Assembly (NCBI GenBank): GCA_037349315.1
Contig: JBAIAC010000026.1
Location: 1,612,001-1,676,000, forward strand
DNA length: 64,000 nucleotides
Reading direction: 5' to 3'
DNA from: Chelydra serpentina
Taxonomy: Eukaryota; Chordata; Testudines; Chelydridae
Positions 29,393 through 39,031 of the stretch are shown piece after piece. Below the pieces are notes generated by a model. It was not told the origin of the DNA, ran no database searches, and was given only the letters and a program-made list of their open reading frames with translations. The translations under genes were made by a program, and so were the position numbers. The stretch's first letter is position 1. The number at the start of each line of letters is the position of its first letter.

Positions 29393-29968
29393 CCTTGTGT
29401 CAGGATCCTGAATTTGACCATCTCATGGTCACTGCTTCCCAGATTCCCATCCACTTTTGCTTCCCCTACTAATTCTTCCCTGTTTGTGAGCAGCAGGTCG
29501 AGAAGAGCTCTGCCCCTAGCTGGTTCCTCCAGCACTTGCACCAGGAAATTGTCCCCTACACTTTCCAAAAACTTCCTGCACTGCTGTATTTCTCTCCCAG
29601 CAGATATTGGGGTGATTGACATCCCCCATGAGAACCAGGGCCTGTGATCTAGTAACTTCTGTTAGTTTTCTGAAGAAAGCCTTATCCACTACATCCCCCT
29701 GGTCTGGTGGTCTGTAGCAGACTCCCACCACGACATCACCCTTGTTGCTCCCACTTCTAAACTTAATTCAGAGACTCTCAGGTTTTTCTGCCGTTTCATA
29801 CTGGAGCTCTGAGCAGTCATACTGCTCTCTTACATACAACGCAACTCCCCCACCTTTTCTGCCCTGCCTATCCTTCCTGAACAGTTTATAGCCATCCATG
29901 ACAGTACTCCAATCGTGTGAGTTACCCCACCAAGTCTCTGTTATTCCAATCACATCATAATTCCTTGC
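29393..29968 (-). mobile_element. CR1 LINE fragment, endonuclease, - orientation
   Basis: On the - strand: [60 protein letters not shown] (the Phe of GDFNHP is Val here), [25 protein letters not shown]. The last residues are exactly those that precede the fragment at 28926 in an intact CR1, so an inversion took place within one element. Frames are broken at least twice. Confidence 0.88.
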
Positions 29969-30502
29969 AGTGCACAGTCTCTGAATTTGGTTGTCAATGA
30001 TGCTGCTAGATGCTGTTTGGAGGCAAGCAGTTTCTTTGAGCTGGTGCAACGTGTTTATGTGTTTTTCTCAGGCTCAACACGCCGTTGGGAGATTCTGACT
30101 CGCCAAGTGAATTCTCTAACTGTGAAACCACTTAGTCAGACAAGATGGGAGAGTCACACTGATGCTTTGAAGCCTCTTCGTGATGAACTTGGAAACATTT
30201 ATGATGCCCTAGTTGAAATTTCTGATGATACTGGATCATCTGGCAATACGGCACGTTCAGATGCAGGAGCTCTTGCAAATGGCTTTTCCAAGTTCAAATT
30301 TGTGACTTCATTCATTTTGTGGTATAATATCCTTTTTGAGATAAGAGAATTTTGTATAAAACTGGAGTCGGCATTGACTCATGAAAATTCAAAAGACACC
30401 GAGGCTACAGATTTGTGTAGTGAGTTTCAGGCTTTTTCAAACCGGTTTAAGAAACATTCCACTCCTGAAGAAGTACTGAAGTTTGATGTGAAAATAAACT
30501 GA
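29969..30502 (+). pseudogene. hAT-superfamily transposase fragment (ZMYM-like host-protein relative)
   Basis: An open + frame from 29987 to 30502 encodes VVNDAARCCLEASSFFELVQ, then FFSGSTRRWEIL, SLSQTRWESHTDALKPLRDE, GNTARSDAGALANGF and SFILWYNILFEI. This fits the middle of hAT transposases of the group related to zinc-finger MYM-type protein 1-like genes. N-terminal zinc finger, first catalytic region and C-terminal dimerisation domain are absent. It is partial and probably non-functional, although the remaining frame is open. Confidence 0.7.
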
Positions 30503-31782
30503 CAGTTTTCTAAAAATTTTTGTAGCTCTACACATTGTTTTAACATTGCCAGTTTCCGTAGCTAGTGGGGAAATAGAAAACTCAGTTGTAATGGGGGATT
30601 TCAACTCTCCCCCCATTGACTGGGTATATGTCACCTCAGGACGGGATGCAGAGATAAAGTGTTTAGACACCATAAATTACTGCTTCTTGGAGCAGCTAGT
30701 CTGGAACCCACAAGAAGCAATTCTTGATTTAGTCCTAAGTGGAGCACAGGATCTGGTCCAAGAGGTGAATACAGCTGAATTGCTTGGTAATAGCAACCAA
30801 AATATAATTAAATTTAACTTTCCTGGAGCGGGGAAGGGGGAAAAACCAAAGAAGCCCTTCACAGTAGTATTTAACTTCAGCAAGGGGAGCTGCACAAAAA
30901 TGAGCAAGCTAGCTACACAGAGATTAAAAGGTACAGTCACCAAAGTGAAAAGCCTGAAAACTGCATGGAAACATTTTAAAAACAACACACTAGAGGGCCG
31001 TGCACAAGGGTGGGGAAGCAGAGGCATGGACCCCCAATAATGAGTGTGGGGTGGCAGGGAGTGTGAGCTCCTGCTGGAGTCAGGGTGGGGTGGGGGAGGT
31101 ACTGGGAGAAATTAAGGAGCGAGCTCCAGCCAGGACTGGGAAGGAGGCAGGAAGAGAGAGCTCCTGCCAGAGCCGTGGGGCGTGCGGGGGGGGGCACAAA
31201 ATGTTAAATTTCTTCACACACAGCCAAGAGGCTCAAATTTATGCACACACCCCTGAGAGGCTCAAATTAAAAAGTTATTAAGAGGACCAAATCTGTACCA
31301 CCATGGCTAGACAGTAAGTAAAAGAAGGAATTAGAGGTTAAAAAAGGCATCCTTCTGAAATTGGAAGTGAAATCCTACTGAGGAAATTAGAAAGGAGCAT
31401 AAACTCTGGCAAGGGAAGTGTAAAAGTAGAATTAGGCAGGCCAGAAAAGAATTTGAAGTGCAACCCGCAAAAGACTCAAAAACTACAGTACATCAGCAGC
31501 AGGAATCCTGCCAAACCTTCAGTGGGGCCGCTGGATGCTCCAAGTGCTAAAGGAGCACTCAGGGAAGACAAGGCCATTGCAGAGACGCTATATGAATTCT
31601 TTGCATGCGTTGTCACTGCAGATGATGTGAGGGGGATTCTCACACTTGCTGGGATAATCTTTTTAGATGATTAATCTGAGCAATTGTCCCGGAAGGCGGT
31701 GTCAACACAGGAGGTTTGGATAAACTAAACAGCAGTAAGTCACCAGGGCCATATGGGATTCACACAAGAATTCTGAAGGAAC

Positions 31783-32245
31783 CAGGGCCGGCTCCAGGCA
31801 CTTGGGGCGGCATTGAGAATGGGGCAGCAGTCCGAGTCCCGCGGCGGCAATCAGCGGCAGGTCCGCTCTTCCCGCCACTGAATTGCCACCAGAGGACTCG
31901 GACTGCCGCACCATTCTCGCCCGCTGCGGCAGCAATTCGGCGGCAGGTCCTCCTCAGGACTCGGACTGCTTGCGTCGGGGAAGGTGCCCCGCAACCTTGC
32001 CCTGCATTGAGCGGGGGAGGGATAGCTCAGTGGTTTGAGCATTGGCCTGCTAAACCCAGGGTTGTGAGTTCAATCCTTGAGGGGGCCATTTAGGGATCTG
32101 GGGCAAAAATTGGGGATTGGTCCAGCTTTGAGCAGGGGGTTGGACTAGATGACATCCTAAGGTCCCTTCCAATCCTGATATTCTATGATCGGGTGTGGGG
32201 CTGCAGCGACTACTTGGGGTGGCAAAATGATCAGAGCCACTCCTG
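31783..32245 (+). mobile_element. Non-autonomous hAT element with 8-bp target duplication
   Basis: Starts CAGGGCCGGCTCCAGGCAC and ends GAGCCACTCCTG. The 8-bp gaaggaac is present on both sides (31775-31782 and 32246-32253), the size expected for hAT. It contains GC-rich filler and a SINE at about 32013-32190. Removing it restores continuity of the CR1 around it. Confidence 0.88.
32013..32190 (+). mobile_element. tRNA-derived SINE inside the hAT element
   Basis: Complete SINE: A-box-like TAGCTCAGTGGTTTGAGC, B-box-like GGTTGTGAGTTCAATCC, body GGGGCCATTTAGGGATCTGG, and the CR1-derived tail TTGGACTAGATGAC...GATATTCTATGAT. A third-level insertion: SINE in hAT in CR1. Confidence 0.92.
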
Positions 32246-32772
32246 GAAGGAACTCAAATGTGATAGTGCAGAACAAACTGTGGTATCTAACATATCATTT
32301 AAATCTGCTTCTGTAACGGAGTGACTGGAGGATAGTTAATGTGAGAGCAGTTTTTTCAAAAAGGCTCCAGAGGCGATCCTGGCACTTACAGGCCGGTTAG
32401 CCTAACTTTCATAAATGATCTGGAAAAAGGGGTAAGTAATAAGGTGGCCAAATTTGCAGATAATACATAATTATTCAAGATAGTAAAGTAATGCACAAGG
32501 GAACACATAATCCCAACTATATGTACAAACAGATGGGGTCTAAATTAGCTGTTACCACTCAAGAAAGAGACCATGGAGTCACTGTGGATAGTTCTCTGAG
32601 AACATCCACTCAATGTGCAGTGGCAGTCAAAAAGTTAACAGAATGTTGGGAACCATTAGAAATGGGATCAATAAGGCAGAAAATAGCCTGATATCACTAT
32701 AGAAATCCATGGTATGCCCACACCGTGAATACCAAGTGCAGTTCTGGTCACCCCCATCTCAAAAAAGCTATA

Positions 32773-32985
32773 GTAGGACAGGTTTAAACTACTGCTTAAG
32801 TCGATCTAACTTACATCACTCAGGGGTGTGACGCAAGTTACGAGAGACAGAAGTTACAGCGACCTAAGTGCTGTCCACACCGGTGCTATGTTGGCGGGAG
32901 TCTTCACCTGTGACTCCCACCTAAGGCAGGTGAGCTGCCCCGGGAAGGCAGATGTGGGGGGACGAGGGTCTAGAGAGGCCATGTA
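32773..32985. mobile_element. MITE-like fragment with internal inverted repeat
   Basis: CTTAAGTCGATCTAACTTAC near 32798-32818 has a partial inverted partner (AAGTTACAGCGACCTAAGTGC, 32850-32872) and the core ATCACTCAGGGGTGTGACG. It resembles a fold-back MITE. Ends and duplication are not visible. Confidence 0.45.
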
Positions 32986-34135
32986 GCCTCAGACAGACTA
33001 ACAAGCACTGAGTGCACTTAGCACAGGAGGTAACCCTGCCCCTGAGAACCCCCTTCTCGCTACACGTGCTTGTCCTCTTGGGGGACTATTTGTCAGAGGA
33101 AGGATACAGTGGAGACCCCGCACCAGCTTTAGGAAATGGACTCTACGGTGGGAGCTGGACTCTTGGCTCAGACCCCACCAGGGCTGTGCTAGGGACTCTG
33201 GGTCCATTTCTTGGGTGGTTACAGTCCCATAATACATCTGACTTGTGCACTGTGACGAACGCTGCACCCCAGTCCGCAAACACACACGCCGGGTTGGCTC
33301 GTTGATCCAGGAACCAGAGCCCTGGGGGGAAGGGAAGATTTCTGGCCTAAGCAAAGTCATACCCGAGTGCAGCTGGCGAGGTGCCCTGTGTCAGGGCCCT
33401 TCCTTGGCGTCCCAGCATGGGCCCTGTGCCATTTGCAGCGTGCACCAGGAACTTGTCCTCCGGCTTCCCAGACTCTGGTGAACACGGCTTCCATGACCCA
33501 GTGTTGTTTACTTACAGATTCAGCCTGCGGAATGGTGGGGCATTAGCTGGAGCAGTTTGGTTGAGGAGTAATAAGGACATGAGGAGAGCTGGAGAGGACG
33601 ACTGTTGGCAGCTAGAGGGGATATGAGAGCAGGCCAGGTGGTAACGATAGGGAAGGCAAAGTACAGCGTGAGGTGGAATCACATGTTTAAGGGTAAAAGG
33701 CTATCCCTCCCCCGCGCTTCTGCTTTGTTTTGCAGAAGTTTGAATTTTGCTGAGCTAGATGTTCTGGAAGGACAAGCGATACCTCAGGGCGAACTTAACA
33801 AACTGGACTAGTGACAAATGGTCACTTACACCAAACATCACAAATATTTCATCTGTGTCAGGTTGGGGTCATCACTGAGTAAGTGATGATTGTCAGGTGT
33901 CTCCCCACAAGGTGACAGTAATTTTTTTTCCCCCCCAAAGTCTGGTTTTCAGGACCCCAGGCAGGTGATGGATGGAATCACCCAGCCTCTCATTATTATG
34001 TCCACCAAATTAGGCCTAATTTCCAAGACATCGTCTTTGGTTCCTTGATGTCTCATCCTCTGCTTCTCTTGTTTACCAGTCATAATCCTACCACTAAAGA
34101 GCTGTGTTATGTGCAGACCCTGTTTTGTTCCCCAC
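32986..34135. other. Unassigned sequence
   Basis: About 1.15 kb without a recognised element. Short open frames exist on both strands but none shows a domain. Probably old repeat-derived DNA. Confidence 0.4.
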
Positions 34136-34148
34136 ACAGTTTGATATG

Positions 34149-34274
34149 TATCAGAGGGGGAGCCGTGTTAGTCTGGATCTGCAGAAGCGACAAAGGGTCC
34201 TGTGGCACCTTATAGACTAACAGAGGTATTGAAGCATAAGCTTTCGTGGGTCAATACTCACTTCTTCGGATGCA
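34149..34274 (-). mobile_element. Short Penelope-like element copy with 13-bp target duplication
   Basis: A 126-bp insertion that is the inverse of the Penelope 3' end at 36.94-37.03 kb (GACAAAGGGTCCTGTGGCACC, GAAGCATAAGCTTTCGTGGG, CTTCTTCGGATGCA). It is flanked by acagtttgatatg at 34136-34148 and 34275-34287. A severely 5'-truncated independent insertion in - orientation. Confidence 0.88.
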
Positions 34275-34287
34275 ACAGTTTGATATG

Positions 34288-35312
34288 ACAGCTCATTGTG
34301 TCACTGCATGAACCTTTACCCACTTCTCACAGTTGATTTTACAATTCGGGTACTTTTGTAGACCCAGTTATCACCACAGTGCCCTAAACAGGCAAAACTT
34401 CCCCACGTGCAAAACACTGAATCTGTGTCTAAAACAAAGAAAAACTGTGTTAAGGGGAAAGGAACAATAAATCCATCGTATGTTCCTGCCAGTACTAAGA
34501 CACCCACACCTCAGTACCTTGGACAGTCCTTTCGTTTTCCCTCCCATACACAGCACTCACAGTTCGTTAGTAGTTAATGAAGTAGCCAAACCCCGGGAGT
34601 GTAGTGCACTCAAGTAGGTTTGTCTGCAGCCCCTCTGGGGAAGAGATGCCTTAGTGCTGCTTCTGCATTGTCTCTTGCATAGGCGAGGCATGAACCGCCG
34701 GCTGGGGGAGGCTAGCCCCCTGCCCCACCATTCCTGCACAAGGCCCCGCCCATTCTGCAGCCCAAGCCCAGAGCCCCCCACTGCAGCCACTAGTCCCCGC
34801 AGCGCCCTCAGCCTCTCCCCCCTAGCCCTGAAGCAGCCGGCGCAGCCACAGCCCCCTAACCCCGGAGCACTGGGAGGGTGATTGGTGCGGCTCAAGCCTC
34901 CTCAGCTCTGGGGTACTGGGAAGGCAGGTGCCATGGCTGGAGCTGGGGCCACCCCCCAGTGAAACGGGAGTGACCATTCTGAGCGGAATCAGGGGAGAGG
35001 TCTGGGTATGGTGTGGGCGGGGCCAGGCCTGGCTGTTTGGGGAGCCAAGGCCTCCCCCAGCCTATGTTACCCGCCGCCCATGCTCTCTTGCCACAGTCTC
35101 AGATCCATTAATACTGTAGCAGGGCTGGACCGGGGCACCTTCCACTGCCTCTAAAATACTTGACCCAGCTCCTTACTAGAAGTCACTTAGCCCTGCAGAG
35201 ATTAAAGAGCATTAGGACACTGGGATCCATACCCCCTGATATTTGCTCCTGACGTCCCATGTCACCCTTTGCGTAGCGCTATCTTTCTGCTTCCACTGCC
35301 CAGCTGTGGAAG
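34288..35312. other. Unassigned sequence before the Penelope-like element
   Basis: About 1 kb. The part 34660-34930 is C-rich with repeated CCCAGAGCCCC-like text and may be a DNA-element core. No coding frame recognised. Confidence 0.4.
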
Positions 35313-36863
35313 ATGGAGCTTCTAGATGTGGCGACTCCCCATTCAGGGCATGGTGGGTACACTTGTGCTGTACCAAACACCACTGATTTCCTGAGAAAAC
35401 TACAATGCATTGGTAATCTTCCAGAACACACCATCCTAGCCACCATGGATGTAGAGGCTCTCTACACAAACATCCCACACACAGATGGAATACAAGCTGT
35501 CAGGAACAGTATCCCTGATGATGCCACAGCACAACTGGTTGCTGAACTCTGTGATTTTATCCTCACGCACAATTATTTCAAATTTGGTGACAATACATAC
35601 CTCCAGACCAGTGGCACCGCTATGGGAACCCGCATGGCCCCACAATATGCCAACATTTTTATGGCTGACCTGGAACAACGCTTCCTCAGTTCTCGTCCAC
35701 TCACGCCCCTTCTCTATCTATGCTACATTGATGACATCTTCATCATCTGGACCCATGGGAAAGAAACTCTGGAAGAATTCCACCATGATTTCAACAGCTT
35801 CCACCCCACCATCAACCTCAGCCTGGACCAGTCTACACGGGAAGTCCACTTCCTAGACACCACGGTGCAAATAAGCGATGGTCACATTAACACCACCCTA
35901 TACCGAAAACCCACTGACCGCTATGCCTACCTACATGCCTCCAGCTTCCATCCCGGACACACCAGACGATCCATTGTCTACAGCCAAGCACTGAGGTACA
36001 ACAGTATTTGCTCCAACCCCTCAGACAGAGATCAACACCTACAAGATCTTCACAAAGCATTCTCAAAACTACGATACCCACATGAGGAAATAAGAAAACA
36101 GATCAACAGGGCCAGACGTGTACCCAGAAGCCTCCTGCTGCAAGACAAACCGAAGAAAGAAACCAACAGAACTCCTCTGGCCATCACTTACAGTCCTCAG
36201 CTAAAACCTCTCCAATGGATCATCAGTGATCTACAACCCATCCTGAACAACGACCCCTCACTTTCACAGGCCTTGGGAGGCAGGCCAGTCCTCGCCAACA
36301 GACAACCTGCCAACCTGAAGCATATTCTCACCAGCAACTACACACCGCACCATAATAACTCTAACTCAGGAACCAAGCCATGCAACAAACCTCGATGCCA
36401 ACTTTGCCCACATATCTACACCAGGAACACCATCACAGGACCTAACCAGATCAGCCACACCATCACCGGTTCATTCACCTGCACATCCACCAATGTAATA
36501 TATGCCATAATATGCCAGCAATGCCCCTCTGCTATGTACATCGGTCAAACTGGACAGTCCTTACGCAAAAGGATAAATGGACACAAATGAGATATAAGGA
36601 ATGGCAATATACAAAAGCCTGTAGGAGAACACTTCAACCTCCCTGGACACACAATAGCAGATTTAAAGGTAGCCATCCTGCAGCAAAAAAACTTCAGGAC
36701 CAGACTCCAAAGAGAAACTGTAGAGCTTCAGTTCATTTGCAAATTTGACACCATCAGCTCAGGATTAAACAAAGACTATGAATGGCTAGCCAAATACAAA
36801 AGCAGTTTCTCCTCCCTTGGTGTTCACACCTCAACTGCTAGAAGAGGGCCTCACCCTCCCTGA
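35313..36863 (+). pseudogene. Penelope-like element RT with GIY-YIG endonuclease, one nonsense codon
   Basis: One continuous + frame, broken only by TGA at 36588-36590 and ending at TGA 36861-36863. PLE homology begins near 35378. RT: ATMDVEALYTNIPH, GTAMGTRMAPQYANIFMADLE, and the catalytic LCYIDDIFIIW near 35720-35755. The middle region is followed by a Cys-rich part (CNKPRCQLCPH) and the GIY-YIG endonuclease: VIYAIICQQCPSAMYIGQTGQSLRKRINGHK at 36490-36588, where the TGA falls, then GEHFNLPGH about 20 codons on. PLEs use this nuclease to prime reverse transcription. The 5' end of the RT is missing; so the copy is dead but young. The layout fits the Neptune-type PLEs of vertebrates. Confidence 0.88.
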
Positions 36864-37030
36864 TTAGCTTACCTCGTTATCTCTAGCCTGAATCTTCCCT
36901 GCACATTTATATCTGCCTCTGGACATTTCCACTGCTTGCATCCGAAGAAGTTGGTATTGACCCACGAAAGCTTATGCTTCAATACCTCTGTTAGTCTATA
37001 AGGTGCCACAGGACCCTTTGTCGCTATTAC
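36864..37030 (+). mobile_element. 3' untranslated end of the Penelope-like element
   Basis: Contains GCATCCGAAGAAGT, CCACGAAAGCTTATGCTTC, CTGTTAGTCTATAAGGTGCC and CAGGACCCTTTGTCGC, the family end seen inverted at 34.15-34.27 kb and diverged at 6.81 kb. Confidence 0.85.
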
Positions 37031-37830
37031 ATTAAATAGTTTCCCAAACACTTCAACTTAAACACACTGGTTAGATAAACCAGTAAAACAAGTATATTAG
37101 CTACAAAGAGATAGATTTGAAGTGAGTACAAGGAATAAGACATAAAAGACAGAAATGGTTACAAGAAAAATTAAGATACAATGATTGCCAGCATTTACTT
37201 AAGAAATTATCTTATTTTCAAAGCAAACTTTCTCATCACATGCTCTACCTGATTACTATCCAAACACTGAAGTCAGGAGCCTTCCCCTGAGTCCTAGGGC
37301 TGTTTCCTTTTGTCTTCTGAGGTGGAGAGAATGCAATGGGTAGGCGAGAGAGGGGGTGCCTTGGGGTGTTTGTCCCTCCCTTTCATAGTTTCAGTCCCCC
37401 TCTTGAAATACATTTCCAACTGAGAGCCAGCAGACAGAGTCTATGGAGACGGCTATTCACTGCTGCTTTCCTTCCACCTGTTTGAACTTTCTTTGTTTTC
37501 GCTTCCTGCTTCATGACTCTGTTTACTGTTCAAATGCAAATTAAGGTAAGCACACATTCCTATGTTTAGGACAGACCTGTCTGCCAACTTCTGTGTGGGC
37601 AGGGCTGTGTGGTTTGGAACGTGTGTTAATAACACCGTACAGGGGACTCTTGCACCTTCACATACAATGTTGTCGCACATATTTTACCAAGACAATACTG
37701 ACCAGCAAAGTATGAGTTTTCTAGTGATACCTTACAAGGCCTACTTTGTACAGAAGTTATTACCATGGTGTGTAGAGGGTGAATACAGGGTTATGTTCTG
37801 CCTACTTTGAGAGATCAAATATCACCAGTC
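37031..37830. other. Unclassified sequence, possibly LTR-derived
   Basis: About 800 bp. The stretch TATTAGCTACAAAGAGATAG and a later part with TTACCATGGTGTGTAGAGGGT look repeat-like but could not be assigned. No coding frame. Confidence 0.35.
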
Positions 37831-37911
37831 AGACACCCAAAGTCATGAGAGTTTATTTTAAAGAGGTTTTTTTTGCCGGTCTTTTGACTTTAACTCCCGC
37901 TCGGCTACACT
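37831..37911 (+). repeat. R1 repeat, left piece, cut by Harbinger copy 1
   Basis: GTCTTTTGACTTTAACTCC matches R1 at 2795-2817 (GTCTTTTGACTCTGTAACTCC). The match resumes on the far side of the Harbinger element at 42969. Confidence 0.6.
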
Positions 37912-38377
37912 GTCTCTACGTCTACACTACAGAATTAGGTCGAAATTATAGAAGTCGATATATTAAAACCCGAACTAATGGAATCGATTGTGTGTGTCCC
38001 CACTAAAGAGCGTTAAGACCATGAGGTCGATTGTCTGTGTCCACAGTAGCGAGAGTAGCATCGACCTTCGAAGCATTGCATTGCGGGTAGCTATCCCACA
38101 GTTCCCGCAGTCTCCGCCGCCCATTGGAATTCTGGGTTGCGATCCCAAAGCCTGATGGGGCAGAAAAAAATGTCGCTGGTGGTTCTGGGTACATGTCATC
38201 AGGCCATCAAACGTCCCTCCCTCCCTCCCTCCCTACTTGAAAGCAATCTTTTTCGCGCCTTGTCTGCGTGCTTTCCATGTTTGCTACGGAAGGCTGCTCA
38301 GCTCACAATTACCGTACATCTCCAGCGTACGCCTTCACATTAGGTCTAGTGGAGATTCAGTCACGGCATAATACGGG

Positions 38378-38455
38378 CAGAGGGATAGCTCAGTGTTCTG
38401 AGCGTTGGCCCGCTAAACCCGGGGTTGCGAGTTCAATCCTTGAGGGGGCCATTCC
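38378..38455 (+). repeat. SINE head (tRNA-like) without LINE tail, first copy
   Basis: GAGGGATAGCTCAGTGTTCTG and GGGTTGCGAGTTCAATCC are the A-box and B-box regions of the SINE head, ending at GAGGGGGCCATT. The body and CR1 tail seen in full SINEs are missing. Shares ACGGGCAGAGGGATAGCTC with the next copy. Confidence 0.8.
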
Positions 38456-38696
38456 GCCGGAGGCTGGTAGTTGCAGGACTGCACAGCATAAGCTCCTTGC
38501 CTTCTAGCTGCAGATCGTGCAATATGCCATAAATGGTTGTGGTCACGGGACCATATAGCAGAAGCTCCTTGCCTTCTAGCTGCAGATTGTACAATATGCT
38601 TGACATTACAGTGCTCCTGGCCAGCAGCCTTTGGTGTGGCTGGCCAGGGGCGCTTTTTTACGTTTTCTTTAACGGAGATCCAGCACTGCCTGGAAC

Positions 38697-38776
38697 ACGG
38701 GCAGAGGGATAGCTCAGCGGTATGAGCGTTGACCCGCTAAACCCGGGGTTGCGAGTTCAATCCTTGAGGGGGTCAG
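38697..38776 (+). repeat. SINE head (tRNA-like) without LINE tail, second copy
   Basis: Same head as at 38378, about 320 bp downstream, also ending before the LINE-derived tail. It sits between inverted copies of CCTTCTAGCTGCAGAT.GTACAATATG (38567-38598 and, inverted, 38828-38862). Confidence 0.8.
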
Positions 38777-39031
38777 GAGAGCTTACTGTACCATCTGCAG
38801 CTGGAAGGAAAGGCGCCTAACCCCTGCTCACGGCATATTGTACTATCTGCAGCTAGAAGGAAATGAGCCTAACCCTTGCTCCCCCCTCCCTCCGTGAAAG
38901 CACCTGAGGGGGGAGCGAAAAATCCTTTCACGCCTTTTTTCGTGCGGGCGCCATATTGCTGCCACCATTGTTATCCACCCGCCGCTTCTGCTCCCACTCT
39001 GCTGTCCTGCAAACAGCATACCAGGGAAAGC

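Larger units (their letters stand above)
30560..32772 (+). mobile_element. Old CR1-like LINE, + strand, interrupted
   Basis: Endonuclease end (VVMGDFNSPPIDW near 30590), DLVLSGAQDLV, linker, then LDKLNSSKSPGPYGIHTRILKE (31716-31782), interrupted by a hAT at 31783-32245 and continuing with GGWPNLQI-type RT remains and FADNT-like codons near 32450. Decayed, with deletions and an unexplained G-rich block at 30990-31290 (possibly another insertion). It ends in CR1 RT C-terminal sequence near 32770. Confidence 0.75.

Noticed and set aside
32013..32080. tRNA-like sequences with A and B boxes (also at 8.5, 38.4, 38.7, 61.2 and 61.8 kb)
   Set aside because: They are the heads of SINEs, lack a proper cloverleaf and anticodon arm pairing on inspection, and most are followed by the CR1-derived tail. 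Not called as tRNA genes.
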